64,000 bases of DNA from Cephalotrichum gorgonifer (taxonomy: Eukaryota; Ascomycota; Sordariomycetes; Microascales; Microascaceae), in assembly GCA_900312665.1 (NCBI GenBank), contig ONZQ02000013.1, positions 372,001-436,000 of the forward strand. Reading direction: 5' to 3'. Below the pieces are notes generated by a model. It was not told where the DNA came from and did no database searches. It was given only the letters and a program-made list of their open reading frames with translations. This document shows, in pieces, positions 24,800-37,070 of the stretch (the stretch's first letter is position 1; each line of letters starts with the position of its first letter). A program made the translations under genes and the position numbers.

Positions 24800-25930
24800 A
24801 TGCCATCCCCGGCCCCCGCCCCGGCGGCCCCGCCCCCGGCCGCCGTCCCTATCCCCCTATCCTCCGTCATCCCCCCCCTAATCCTTGGCACCGCGACCTT
24901 CAACACCCAGTACGTCGCCTCGCCCGAGCACATGCCCTACACCCCCATCATCTCCCGCGCTCTCTCCCTCGGCATCCGCGCCTTCGACACATCCCCCTAC
25001 TACGGGCCCTCCGAGTCCCTCCTCGGCGCCGCCCTGACCTCCCTCTCCCCCCCGCGCGACTCCTACTTCCTCATCACCAAGGCCGGCCGCCGCGGTCCCT
25101 CCGACTTCGACTACTCCCCCGCCGGCATCCGCTCCAGCGTCGAGCGCAGCCTCGCCCGCCTCGGCACGGACCGCCTGGACCTCGTCTACTGCCACGACGT
25201 AGAGTTCGTCTCCCCCGCCGACGTCCTCGCCGCCGTCTCCGAGCTCCGCCGGCTCCGCTCAGAGGGCAAGGTCCGATACGTCGGCATAAGCGGCTACCCG
25301 CTCCCCACTCTGACTTCCCTCTCCCTCTCCGTCCTAGAGGCCACCGGCGAGCCCCTCGACGCCGTCCTCTCCTACTCCCACTTCACCCTCCAGAACACAT
25401 CCCTCTCGTCCCCCGCCGTGCTCTCCGCCTTCGCCGCCGCCCGCGTCAACGTCCTCCTCAACGCCAGCATCCTGGGCATGGGCCTCCTCACCTCCCGCGG
25501 CATCGACGCGGCCCCCATGGCCGCCTGGCACCCCGCCCCGCCCGCCCTCCGCTCCAGGTGCACCGAGCTGAAGACCATCGCCGAGGCCGAGGGCATGGGC
25601 CTGGAGGAGGTCGCCATCCGCTGGTCCCTGGCCGGCTGGGCAACCGCCGCTGCGGCCTTCGGGTCGGCGTCCGGCGGCAGGAACGCGAGGACGGGCGTGT
25701 CTGTCACGGGTGTGTCGTCCGTCGCTGAGCTGGAGGAGACGTGGCGCGTCTGGAGCGAGGTCGTGTCCGAGCTGGAGGGGGGCACGCCGGGCGCCGCTTC
25801 GAAGACGGACCTGGTAAGGAGGTTGGCCGAAGAGAGGATCTGGCCCGCGCTAGGAGAGTGGAAAGATTATACCTGGGAGAGTCCCGGCCCGGATTACGTC
25901 CCCACGGGTCCGTCTAGGCCACGCTTGTAA
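24800..25930 (+). CDS. ARA2: D-arabinose 1-dehydrogenase, aldo-keto reductase family (376 aa)
   Basis: Single exon. NAD-dependent D-arabinose dehydrogenase of the Ara2/L-galactose dehydrogenase branch, which forms D-arabinono-1,4-lactone for erythroascorbate (fungal ascorbate analogue) synthesis in the cytosol. The AKR catalytic tetrad can be seen: Asp and Tyr in 'FDTSPYYGPSE', Lys in 'LITKAGRRG' and His in 'DLVYCHDVEF'. The segment 'GKVRYVGISGYPLP' is the usual strand beta6 region, and 'LLNASILGMGLLTSRG' is typical for the subfamily. The Pro/Ala-rich first 17 residues are extra; the barrel begins near 'PPLILGTATF'. The coding sequence is very C-rich, with the CT-rich leader expected of a well-expressed fungal gene. 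Length is near that of yeast Ara2 (335 aa) plus extensions. Confidence 0.9.
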   Translation: MPSPAPAPAAPPPAAVPIPLSSVIPPLILGTATFNTQYVASPEHMPYTPIISRALSLGIRAFDTSPYYGPSESLLGAALTSLSPPRDSYFLITKAGRRGPSDFDYSPAGIRSSVERSLARLGTDRLDLVYCHDVEFVSPADVLAAVSELRRLRSEGKVRYVGISGYPLPTLTSLSLSVLEATGEPLDAVLSYSHFTLQNTSLSSPAVLSAFAAARVNVLLNASILGMGLLTSRGIDAAPMAAWHPAPPALRSRCTELKTIAEAEGMGLEEVAIRWSLAGWATAAAAFGSASGGRNARTGVSVTGVSSVAELEETWRVWSEVVSELEGGTPGAASKTDLVRRLAEERIWPALGEWKDYTWESPGPDYVPTGPSRPRL

Positions 25931-26318
25931 AGCATACTTCCTTAGATCGAATCGCATCTTCCTCGGGGCTTGTACACGAAAGGAGACGATACGCCCTTGT
26001 TCGGGTTAAATGCGGGATAATACGAGAGAGTACATAAGAGACGAAAAGATGGAAACAAATATACTCCGTGATGCATGCATCCCATTCCGGCACTGATCCC
26101 CCCCTCCTGTTCGCCAATCTTCCCGTGCGCCTGAATATCCTCCGAACCTGCCCCCCGCCTCCCCTTCCAGCGCCCGCAATGCCCTGTTGACCACCAGCCC
26201 ATGCATTATCGGCTCTCAACAAAGAAAACAATAGTAGTACACCCATCCTACGAGCCAATCAAGTCCTCTTGCCTCAAGTGAAACGCTTCCGCCGGTGCGG
26301 TTGGGGTAGCTGTTGACA
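25931..26318. other. Convergent 3' intergenic region
   Basis: 388 bp between the ends of the ARA2-like gene (+) and SIP5 (-). It presumably holds both polyadenylation regions; no further feature is seen. Confidence 0.5.
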
Positions 26319-28961
26319 TTAAGCAATCCCGCCCCCCCGCTGCTCGGTAGAAGTCTCATGCTCAAACGTCTTCGCAAACTCATTGTCAGACCGCGGTAGC
26401 GGGCTCCCGGGAATCAGTCGTACCTCGGGTGACACAACCGTCTTGCCCTCGCCCGCATCCTCGCCATTCTCCACCGACCGCGACGGATGCAGCGTGACGG
26501 TGCTGTCCTCGACCGGCTCATCCGGCACCTGCGTCGTAGACTGGCTACTCGTCTGCTCAGCTTTCCCCCCGTCGCCGGGTTGCGCAGCCTCCTCCTGGCA
26601 TTTCCTGTTCTCCGAGCTGCCCGAGTCAGTGGACTCCTGGTGGTCTAGGTCGATGCCCAGCGTCGTCGCCATGCTGGCGAAGTTGAACAGAGACTCGGGC
26701 CCCCCCGCGCCGGCGCCGGTACTGCTATCCGCCGGAACAGAGGAGTCCCCGCTACGCCCTACGAACCCTTGCCCGGTGTAGCTCCCCATATGGCTATCCG
26801 CAAGGGAAGACGAGAGAGACGAGATATTACTCGTCTGGCGTAGGTGTGACGGTCCACGATGGCTCGACTGCGGGATTGCCATCGACGACGATGGCCCGGC
26901 GACCTTGTCCGCCTGAGTGGCCGCCCCGCGGTCCACAGCCTTGCCCTTGCTCGACTGCTGACTCTGCTCTGGAGAAAGGGGTGCACCGCCGGAGCTCGCG
27001 CTCCCGCTGCTCTCCTCTCTGGTGAGCTCGGGAGTGGACTCCATCCGCAGGTTGCTTGCCCCGCTGTTTCCACGCCGCCTCCCGAGCACCAGTGACACGC
27101 TACTGCGGCTGGTCGAGGCCTGGCCATTGCCGTAAAAGCTGCCGGACTGCTTCTGCGCCTTGGCAGCTTTACGGTCCTCCTTCTCACGCCTCTTAGCTTC
27201 CTTCTTCGCTTCCTTTTCGGCCTCGCGCTCGACCTTCCGCCGACGCTCCTCTTCGGCGGCGAGCGAGAGGCGGATCGCTTCGGCCATCATGACTTCTTCA
27301 AACTGCAGAAGCCTGTCGTTCTCGGGGTTTCCAGTCGGCGCAGCACCAGCAGGGGCACCACCACCACCAGCGTCGGGTTGAACCTCTTGACTACCACTGC
27401 TGTTACCCCCGGTATTGCGCCTCATGAACCTAGACGTGCGGGAGCCGATGGTGAACTGCCTTTCCGGGTTGTACATGATGAACGCAGCCTGGTGAAGCGC
27501 AGTGGCCGCAGCCGCTCTCCGTGCCTGCGTCGTCTTCTGCGCAGCAAGCTTTAGCGCCCAATCAGGACGGATCCGATCCGTCGTAACCACATTAGGGGCG
27601 GTGGCTGAGAGACTCTGGCCTCTCCTCCGCCCGCCAGACGCGGGGGATGTGGGAGAGGCTGGTGTGACGTTCGAGTGGAGGGATGTTTGGGAAGACATTG
27701 CGCTAGACCCGAAGAGATAAGGAGTCGCATAAATGAGGCCACGGCGGAAGGGAGGCGGCTCATACGTCACGCCGAATTCCGGCTGGGTGCAGTACGGACA
27801 GACGGCGGGCTCGGAGACTAATAGGCTGTGGGTCTCTATCGGGCCTGCATCTGGTCTGGGAGCGTTGGCACCCTCGGCACCCGGTTCACCGTGATTTTCG
27901 GGGATGTGAGGATCGGGCCTCTTGATCTGGACAAAGCACTCGCTGCAGATCATGTGACCACAGCATCGTGTGTAGTTGAGGTAGTTGGGATATGTGGCGA
28001 AGCAGATGGGACAGTCCTCGGACGTCCGGTAGAGCGCCACTTCGAGCGGTTGACCGTTGACGAGGGGTTCGTTGGGTAGGGCGAGTTCGCGTTGGGAGAG
28101 GTCGGTCTGGGAGTTGTTACGGGATGATCTCAGACTATGGGAGAGGGCCTCGGCTATGGCTTTTCCTCGAGACCTTCGCGGATGTGACGGGGCTGTCGGC
28201 GACGGGAGTGCGGAACCGGGGTTGGACGATGCCGCCTCGGAGGCCGCACTGTGTAGTTGCCCACCATGGGTTGAAGTAGGGACAGCGAGATTCAGGTTGC
28301 TTGTAGACTGGTTCGGTGTGATGGGAGATTGCATCGCGGCCTGGAGGTCGGGCGGCAACGACGCATCAGGCTCGGGAACGGGTAGACCCCGGGCTGCATA
28401 CACAAGCTGGGTGTCGTTGAGGTCATCGACGTCGACATCGAGGGGTCTCCAGAACGGGGCGAGTTTTCGTTCAATCTAGGTAGGTAGGGTAGATGTTAGC
28501 AGGGAGATCGAGAAAAGGCCATGGTGTATATTTGTCTGGGGAGGGCGGAGGTGTAGTGCACATCAAAGACGCACCTGTAGTTGGCGGACGACAGGCTTGG
28601 AGAAGTCCTCCCGCCCTTTGTACATGCCCATGGTGACGAGGAAGCCACCATCTACATGCTCCTCCCGCATGCTCCTCTCCCGCTCCTTCTCCCTGGCGAC
28701 TCTTTCCCTTTCCAAGCGTCTCGCCTCCCGCTCTTGGCGAGTTTCTCGGCGCTGTTCAGGCTGGGTGGCTTGTTGAGACGCCGGGGCCCTCGGCGGATTG
28801 AAGCCCGAGAGAAGATTGAAGTCCCCCCTGCTTTGTCGGTTCCGGGCTCGCGTGGACGAGGTGGTCGGCTGTAGCGGATTCGTCGTATTAGGGTCGTCGT
28901 TGGCCTCCGTGCGGCCCGAAGGGCCGCCATGCTCCCCGTGTTTCGAGCTACTGTTACCCAT
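26319..28961 (-). CDS. SIP5: SIP5-like protein with RING-type Cys cluster (847 aa)
   Basis: Exons 28961-28575 and 28475-26319, phase 0, with CTAACATCT branch and CTAG acceptor. Fungal homologue of yeast Sip5, which interacts with the Snf1 kinase and Glc7 phosphatase adaptor Reg1 in glucose signalling. The start MGNSSSK fits the N-myristoylation signal (Gly2, Ser6). Residues about 55-105 are Arg/Glu-rich and helical. The conserved core 'IERKLAPFWRPLDVDVDDL' is followed by a RING-like zinc site starting at 'DCPICFATYP' (Cys284), through 'YTRCCGHMICSECFVQIKRP' to 'CPYC' (about 355), interrupted by an acidic loop. The C-terminal half is Ser/Gln-rich with a charged helix of repeated Arg/Glu/Lys (about 550-580). 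The name is secure; the signalling role is transferred from yeast. Confidence 0.92.
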
Positions 28962-31074
28962 CCTATTGAATGTCCGTTCCGGAATCTACAGGTGATAAAG
29001 AAGTCGTGGCTCCGCTGTCGTCGATGGAAAGTGCGGATGGGATCAGATGGGATAGGGCGGCTCGGCTCGGAATGTATATTGGAAGGGCGTGTCCGCAGTT
29101 CGTAGGGCTTGGCGAACTTGGGATGAGCTATCGGTTGGATCAAGTGTCGGAGGACATTCGGAGAGCCGTCGGGAGAGTTCAATATGGTCAACGATTGCTG
29201 TAAGATCGGGCAGGAGAATCTGCAGACGAGGTTAGACAGACACGTGGGAGTGCACACTCGCTCGGCGAATACGGCGCTATGGGAACATAGTGAGGGCGGT
29301 TATGCGGCGTGGTTGGTTGTGAGGTGCCAGATGCAAGGCAAAGCAAGTACAAGGTCCAACAAGAAACAGGGGGGATTAAGAGGTTTGACGGAGGGAGCTC
29401 GGATTGGATGGGCGCGGGGCGTCCGACGGAAGATGCGGCGTTGTACTAAAAGTACGGAGAGGAGAAAAAAAGTATTATAATTCGAGTGCAAACGTACCTC
29501 TTGGGAAATCCGGACTTGATGCGGCGAGTAAAGTCGACAAATGGGCCGACGTGGAATTGCCCCGCCGGATCGTCGCCCCCTGCAATGTTTATCTCTGGAC
29601 GTTGTGGGGGAGGGTTACTCGTCGAAGGGAGTCACCAGGGACGGATGGTCAAAGGGGTTGTGTCTGGTGGATGGGCAGGCGCGACCATGTGCTACTGGAG
29701 CTCCGGGTTGGTGACTCTGTCTATCCACACCGTGAGTCGATGTGTATGTACCTCACCTCGGGCTCAAGGGCGCCCGCTGGTGATCCTCTCTCCTAGCCTG
29801 TGCCCGCACGGAGCAGGTAGGGAACAGATAGATAGGTACAAGTAGGTAGCACACCCCTCAATGTGATGAAAAGGAGGTCTTGTGAGCGTTTTTGCAACAC
29901 CCCCTCGAAATGGCGACACACGGAAACTCGAACGATGGATGACGGGGCGAGATGGTGAAGAGTTGCGATGGCGGATGCCCAGGATAACGACGGGAAGGAG
30001 TGAGGGATGTCGAGCTGGGTGAGGATGGGGAAGGAGATGGATGGACTGGCCCTTAGTCGAATTGTCATTAGCTTCGATGGATGATGTACCAGCCCCGCGA
30101 GCCTATCCTTGTACCAGAGGAGAGATCAGGAAGGGCATCCATGTCAATTGCGGTGGGAATGGCACGTACGAGGTACGTTGTATTTTGTACCTTGGATCAT
30201 GAGGTAACATGTACCCACCGCATCCCCATGCGTGCGAGCTAACATTAAGACAAGTATGAGCATGGACATAGGCGGCAAGGTAAGCTACGCCAAATCTACG
30301 CATATACTTTCCCGCTGAACCGCCCGTTTATTCGTACAAGAAGTAGGCCTGGTCTGTGCCTGGATCGACCTGCTGGCTGGGATCAACGGGGGCCTGTAAT
30401 ACTCATCCTCGTATTGGAATGTTAAGAGTTAGTGGGACCAGCCGGTGCTGAGCAGGCCAATTATGTTAGGGAAATGCCAACATTTCTTCCCTGTCCTGCA
30501 GACTATGGCGTCACTTCTACTTCTTGATACTTCCCGGCCTGCTTTACCAGGCAGTATGACGAATATGTGCTGCACCACGGAACTTAATTCGAATCAGGAT
30601 CGGTAGGAGCTAACGTGGACTGTGGATTTCTGGATCGAGGGCAGGTGGGTGGCGACTGGCGAGGAAGGAAGCAGCGGTGTTTCGGAACACCGGTTACGAG
30701 GACGCCGCCGATAGAGGCTAGGTACCTCTAGCAGTGGGGGGATGGATACAAGTAGATCCACCTCATGTCGCTGGCACGCTCGCCCTGCAATCTGCCACTG
30801 GCAGTTTGACTATAACTATGAGCGAGTGCCGTAGTATGTTTGTACTTTTAATGCTTGTAACAAATCCTTGGAAAGAAGCTCAAAACTCGCGGGCCGAGGA
30901 TTCTCTCAAGACATGATACGGTATATTGCATTACTACACCTTCGGTCAGCCCACGGGGATGCATTATCGCCATTGACTTTATATTCATTGACTTTTCTAC
31001 TTGGGAGATGAGAGAAAAAACACAAAGACCAAAAAAGAGCTTCTCCTCAAGCCTAGCTCGGCAAGTCAAACCGC
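28962..31074. other. Intergenic region, no gene seen
   Basis: About 2.1 kb between SIP5 (start on the left) and the sugar transporter (end on the right). The longest open frames (about 100-130 codons at 29404-29845) overlap in two frames, have no intron structure and look like nothing known. GTAC-containing words are common near 30165-30190. Confidence 0.45.
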
Positions 31075-33309
31075 TCACCCCGACACAACTCCGCCCGACG
31101 ATTCCGCGTCCTCGCCGTTCTCGGCGCGACGGTGTGCGGGAGCCCGAACCTCACCAAACAGCTCGTCCATATTCTCGAGGGACCTGCCTTTTGTCTCGGG
31201 ATAAAAGAGGTATATGATCTTGACGCAGCAGAACGTGTATGCAACGTTAGTTGAGTTTACGGGACGTACATGTAGCCATCCTGGCTTCGAAGAAGAAAAA
31301 GGGTAGCGGTACGGTAGGTCGTAGAACTGGACTTACCGGGATGCAGACGAGATTGACTCCCATGAAGAAAAAATATATATTACTCCCGAAGGTGGCGATG
31401 CCCACCGGCCAGACCTGCGCTACGATGATGGATCCGACGGATCCGGCCGAGGCCGAAAAGTTGAGACCCCTCGCTCGCGCCGAAGTCGGGAAGATCTACG
31501 AGTACGAGAACCGATTTTAGATGCTATGAGCACGAGCAAGGGCAAAAACCCTCCGGAAGACTCGGTCTACTTGTATGGAGAGGGGGATCTGCTTACCTCG
31601 GAGCCGTACAGCCAAGCAGCTGGTCCGAAACCCAGGCTATATCCGAACGCATATACGAAGATGAACACAACGCACACCGCATCTGCCACCCGGCTGCCGT
31701 TATCCGGGTACAACAGGGGTAGCGTACCGTTGAACTGCGCACACCCGTCAGCTTACGAGTATTAATAGCTCACCGAACTAAAGTTCCGGTGTGAATAATA
31801 GGTGGGGGTAGGAGGAGAGAAAAAGGAGAAAAGTCAAAACTCACCATCATCGCCGTCGCCATCGCGGCACATCCAATAATCAGCGTAAGCCTCCTCCCCC
31901 ACTGGTCGACAACCAGCATCTCCAGCACCGAGCACCCGATCTTCAGCGTTACCTCGATCGCGCCCGCCATGAGCGCGAGTCGTCTGCCAATGCCCAGCGC
32001 CTTAAGCAGTGTGGGCAGGTAGTACTTCATCGCCGCGGCGCCGCACATCTGCGCCATGAAGTGCAGCAGTGACGCCCTCCACAGCCGCGCAAACAGGGGA
32101 GCCTCGAGGAAGAGGGCCCTCCAGCCCGGACGGTAGTTCTCGTCGACGCCGGACAGCATGGAGGTCACTTCGTCTTCGACCTCGGAGGGGGTGAAGCTCC
32201 CTTCGCGGAGGTAGTGGAGAATGGACGTGGCCTGCGCGACACGGCCCTTTTCAACGAGCCAGCGGGGTCTAGATAGGTCGCCGTTAGTGGTTGATGGAAA
32301 AAGGGGCTGCCGGGCCGCCGGGGTTCGTTAACTCTACTTACGATTCCGGGGCAAAGGAGAGGCCGAAGGCGAAGGTAAGGGCCGGGATCAACTGGAGGAG
32401 GATGGAGATGCGCCAGCCGTAGTAGTCGCCCGTTGGTCCCGTCCAGAACGTCATCCCGTAACCGACCCTTTTCGCGATGTTAGCGGCCAGTCTTCCAGAG
32501 CAAGGGCTTTGAGAGTGGTGGCAGGTAAACGGGGATAATCATGAGAACCACTCACCAGAGGCCGACCGCCAGTCCAACCACAAAGCCAACATGGTTCATG
32601 GCGACGAACCTGCCCCTTTCCTTCGCCGGCGATATCTCGCTTCTCACCGTCAGCACAGGTTCTCCCCTCCAACAACGAAACAGTATAAGTCCCCGAACCT
32701 TTGATATAGCGGGACCGATGTGGACACAATCGCAACTCCCGCCCCGCAAATCGCCCTCCCCGCGACCATGGCCGCGAACGCGCCTGCGCCCACACAGCTA
32801 GCCTGGATCGCGGCGCCGACGCAGAGCATGGCGGTCCCACACATGGCGGCGTACCGGCGGCCGAGTGAGTCGCTGAGCGGGCGGGAGATGAATACGTAGC
32901 CGAGCCATGTCCCGACGTAGTATATCCCGGTAACAGTGCCCTTCTGCGGGGGGGTTGGATTGTTTAGGAGGTCGGTCCACCCCGGGTGGACAAGGACGGA
33001 GGAGAGGACGCCGATGTTGTAACTAAGACCGGGGAGGAAGGGGGAGTGTAAATGTCAGCATGTTGCCCCTCCGAGCTCCGAAGTGTATCATCGCGTCACA
33101 AGATCGTGTGAGACGAGGGAGACATACCCCCAGACAGATGTACCCAGACCGAAGAATAAACAAAGAAAATGAAGGCGGATGTCGGCTTTTGTGAGATGGA
33201 TGCCGAAGACCTTTCGTGAAGGGGAGGGCCGTCCTCCCTCGACGGGGATGTATCCGCGTTCTGGGGCCGACGGGCCCAGCAGGGCCTGTAATCGTGCGAT
33301 TATTGCCAT
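31075..33309 (-). CDS. MFS sugar/polyol transporter (526 aa, 8 exons)
   Basis: Exons 33309-33128, 33022-32699, 32639-32556, 32467-32342, 32268-31845, 31734-31597, 31495-31337 and 31218-31075; every junction keeps phase. Member of the Sugar_tr family (hexose, quinate or polyol permeases of the plasma membrane). Family signatures in order: 'GTWLGYVFISRPLSDSLGRR' with motif 'LGRR', 'SEISPAKERGRF' after TM4 (PESPR and GR signature region), 'APESPRWLVEKGR' in the central loop, 'VDQWGRRLTLI' after TM8, 'FGPAAWLYGSEIFPTSARAR' after TM10, and 'FYPETKGRSLENMDELF' after TM12. It is slightly shorter than many hexose transporters. The substrate cannot be stated. Divergent from ARP6, about 1 kb apart. The eight exons are unusual beside the mostly 1-3 exon neighbours. 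Confidence 0.92.
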
Positions 33310-34302
33310 TGTGTATTGTGTGCAGGGCTAAGTGCTGAGTGTTGGACAGCCGGTCTCGTTCTCGCTTTCGCTTCCAGGCAGGTCGATCGAGTTTGACCTC
33401 GCTCGCCGTGTGGTGGTTACATGTAAGGACGAGAGGCGGTATTACATGCTACTGGATGGAGCGTCACACGAAAAAAAAAAAAAAGAACGGTGAAAGAAGG
33501 TAGAGAATTCCACGATCCTTTTCTGCCCCTTCATCAGTCCCCTCCTTCTTTACCAGGAACTTGGTTGACCAGTAAGACATCATCGATCCGCGCGGGGGGG
33601 CTTTCGGATTTGTCCTGTCTATTCTTCCACTCTTCTCACTCACCTCACCCCCCCCCACGCTATATTACCCGCAGTGTGCCGCCCCCAAGCTGCAGCTCGG
33701 CAACCTGTTTGCGTCAGACCTTCAATTTTCACTCCTTCAGGAAGACGGACAAGACTTGGCAGCCCAGAATCGGGGAATATCAGAGGGGAGGGTCCTGATG
33801 GAACATGTCTAAGCTTGGGGCGGATTGTTTAGAAGCTATAAGTTCCTCTACTGTGAGGTTTTAGCCTCCGAGATGTAAAAGCTGACGCAGTGGGTGTAGT
33901 TATTTGAGAACTATTTGAGATTCACATACCAATTCCCCATTTCTCAACATCTAGATGCGCATGTCGAATACCCTGTCTGGGGTCGGGGTACATTAGCCCA
34001 AGTATCAGTACCCCGTACTGCCGGTACCATAAATGGCGGGGGCGGGGGAGCGGGGTGTGCCCACTACATTGTACTCGTAATCCTTGATTTTAATAGTGGA
34101 ACATCCACCCTGGACAAGCTGACAATTTGCTGTCACGTGGGGCGCTAGCATCAAGGTCACAGCTACGATTTTCGAGAGCTCCATCCCACCGACGCTCATC
34201 CTCAAGAAGCTCAAAGACCAGTTAAGATCCCACCCACCCAACCCACGCCACAACTACACAACCGATACGATACCTCCGCCCCGTTAGGTTCAACCGAGAG
34301 CC
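33310..34302. promoter_or_regulatory. Divergent promoter region
   Basis: About 1 kb between the start codons of the sugar transporter (-) and ARP6 (+). It has an A-run (33471-33484) and one TACTCGTA octamer (34072-34079). No gene seen. Confidence 0.45.
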
Positions 34303-35720
34303 ATGGCCCCGCGCAAGTCCCGCGCCTCGGGCCCCGCCCCCCCGACGAAGACCCTCATCCTCGACAACGGCGCCTACACTCTCAAGGCAGGCTATTCCAC
34401 CTCCGCGGCCCCCCGCGTGCTCCCCAACTGCATCGCGCGCGACCGCCACCGGAAGACGTACATCTCCTCAGAGCTATCGAAGTGCAAGGACTTTGGCGAG
34501 ATCCAGTTCCGCCGCCCCGTGGACAAGGGCTTCGTCGTGAGCTGGGAGGCCGAGAAGGGCATCTGGGAGGCCGAGATCTTTGCGGAGGGCGGCCTGGGGT
34601 GCGATGCCTCAGAGACAAGGCTGATCCTCGCCGAGCCGCCAGCCGGAATCCCGGCCCTGCAGACGAATTGCGACCAGATGGTCTTTGAGGAGTTTCGGTT
34701 CGCGAGTTACTACAGGGCGATAGGTAAGATATTTTCCCCTAGCTCCGAGCTGGACCCAAACCCAAGCCCATGTCCTACGCCTCGTGTCGCGACAGCTAAT
34801 AACCAAAAAGTCTTGCAGGCCCCACACTGAACGCCTACAACGACATCCAGTCCTACTTCCAAACCCCGCGCGAGTCGTCGGCCCACCAGTCCCCCGCCGA
34901 GATCATGCTCCTCATCGACTCGGGCTATTCCCACACGACCGTCACGCCCCTCCTCCACGGCCGCCCCCTCCACCCGGCCGTCCGCCGCCTCGACATCGGC
35001 GGCAAGTTCCTCACCAACTACCTCACCCGCCTCCTCTCCCTCCGCCACTTCGACATGCGCAACGACACCTACATCGTCAACGAGCTCAAGGAGACCGCCT
35101 GCTACGTCTCCCTCGACTTCTCCTCCGACCTCGAGAAGACCTGGAAGGGCACGAGGGGCGAGCGGAGGCCCGACTACGTATCCGGGGCCGGCATCGCAAA
35201 GGACTACGTCCTGCCCGACTTCCAGTCGCGGCCGAGGGGCACGCTGAGGGACTACGACCCCGCGGCGCACACCAAGGCGGGGAAGTTGGCCGCGGCGGCC
35301 GCGGGGCAGGAGGACGTCATCACGCTCCGCAACGAGCGGTTCACCGTACCGGAGCTGCTCTTCCACCCAATGGACATCGGCATGCGGGAGTCTGGCATAC
35401 CGGGGTTGGTGATGCAGTCGCTCGCCGAGCTGCCCCTCGCCCTCTGGCCCGGCCTCCTCTCCAACGTCGTCGTCGTCGGCGGCAACGCCCAGATCCCGGG
35501 CTTCAGGGAGCGGCTGCAGAGGGAGCTCGTCATGCTGGCGCCCGACGACTGCGCGGTCAGGGTGGCGGTGCCGCAGGATCCGATCACGGCCACGTGGGAG
35601 GGCGGCAAGAAGCTCGCAGACCATGCCGACGTCGAGGGGCTGTGTGTTACGAGGGAGGAGTACGAGGAGTACGGGGCGGGGTGGGTCGCGAGGAAATTTG
35701 CCGCTAGTCTTCCTGTTTGA
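34303..35720 (+). CDS. ARP6: Actin-related protein 6 (440 aa)
   Basis: Exons 34303-34723 and 34819-35720; intron with GTAAGA donor, CTAATAAC branch and TGCAG acceptor, phase 1. Arp6 is a nuclear actin-related subunit of the SWR1 chromatin-remodelling complex that exchanges H2A for H2A.Z. Actin-fold phosphate loops: 'LILDNGAYTLKAGYST' (residues about 18-33, beta-hairpin 1) and 'MLLIDSGYSHTTVTP' (second, in exon 2), followed by 'RRLDIGGKFLTNYL' and 'VVVVGGNAQIPGFRERLQ' near the C-terminus, the adenosine loop. 'NCIARDRHRKTYISS' is typical of Arp6, not actin. A basic N-terminal stretch (APRKSRAS) may aid nuclear entry. Length fits yeast Arp6 (438 aa). Confidence 0.94.
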
Positions 35721-37070
35721 AGACTGCTGCAAGAGCTCATGGGCTGTTTAGACCTTCACTCGAGCCTCCGAATGGGGTTTCCGTAAGGGGCTTAAATAAG
35801 CTGTGAGCTGTTTCCAGACATTTAAAGTATGCCTTGAGGTCGAATGGCGAGATCCTCGAGATTCCGGCGCCAAGGGATTGTGGTCAAGACCGCCGAGGTG
35901 AGTTAGGTCTCCCTTGTCCAACCTCCAACCTCCCGCCATGTCCGATTGGGGATGCTGTTCGGGTGGCCGCATTAGTGGGGCTCATTCAGAGCTGTCCACC
36001 AACGCTGCCCCAAGCATCACCCGCCGAAGGTCGCCTTCAGGTGCCCCGGACATGGATATGGGCCGTGTCTTGCTGCAAGAACACCCGCTCGACCAGCTAC
36101 CAGGTCACTGCGAGCGGTCGACCATTCATTACTCTGGCTTGGCGAGTCCCCGAAACCACGCCCAGGTCTCAGGCACAACCTATTATGATGGGATGGTCCA
36201 GATTCCAGCTGGAGACTCCTGGGCCGATAACTGTCGTAGCGACCCCCTCGCCCCATGATGAGAAAACCTACGGCTGCCAATGGACCTGCGTGTCTTATGA
36301 GTGCAGACCGCCAGACCTCATCTGCAGAGCAAGTGCCCGTGGTAGCTGGGGCTCATTTTCTCGACGTAGTAGTGCTTGCGGAAGCGTATATTCATTAGCA
36401 GCGTCATAGCATAGTCGAAGGAGCAGTATAGCGTGGGGAAATGAATAGACGAAGTATATATTTCAGTTGATGGTGTTCGTCCGTCTGTGTGTCCCCCTTC
36501 CCCCCCGGTGGAATAGCCCCAGATATGTCACTGCTTCTACATTGAGTCGGTTCACCGGCTTCGGGGCGACATACGCGATAATACGTGGCATATAGAAAAG
36601 CAGTCTTAGACACATGCCCCCCTCAGCACCTAATCATGGAAGAGAAAGGAGACGGTCCCACTCCGGATATATAGCGCGCTAGCCATACTACCTGCTATAC
36701 ACCGACTAACTAAGACACATACGCTAAGTAAACCCAAACCCAGTCCGGTTCAGCCAAGAAACAACGGCCCGAAGAAAGAAAGGAGAGCAGAGATAGAAGA
36801 ATAACAGCGCCTAAAAAAAAGGAGGCCCCCGTTTTTCAGGGAGATAGATAAAAAAAAATTGGTAGCAAAATTCTCGATTTATAGAGGGAATTACCAAGAA
36901 AAAAACGATAAGCGACCCAGCTTGTGCCTTTCTCTGCGCTCAGATATGAGTGGCGAATTTCTTCGGTCTCGATTCATAGAGACTTGTAAAAAGTGAAGAG
37001 AGGAGAAATCTCTGTTTTAAGAAATGAGATGGGATGAAGAACCGGGAGGGGGCGAGGGTAGGGGTGTATT
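35721..37070. other. Convergent intergenic region
   Basis: 1.35 kb between the ends of ARP6 (+) and the F-box gene (-). A 191-codon open frame at 35834-36409 (+) is Cys- and Arg-rich but has equally open frames on top of it, no similarity I recognise and no splice or leader evidence. The right half (36600-36960) is A-rich with several A-runs, as expected of 3' flanks. Confidence 0.45.

Noticed and set aside
29404..29845. Two overlapping frames of 119-130 codons
   Set aside because: Both frames open in the same stretch, with frequent Trp/Gly/Arg; typical of chance open reading in this GC range.
34710..35732. 340-codon frame antisense to ARP6
   Set aside because: Mirror of ARP6 codon bias; composition is Gly/Val/Glu/Arg-rich without any domain.
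35834..36409. 191-codon open frame between ARP6 and the F-box gene
   Set aside because: No similarity recognised, overlapping frames equally open, no introns or signal peptide. A real small gene is not excluded without RNA data.
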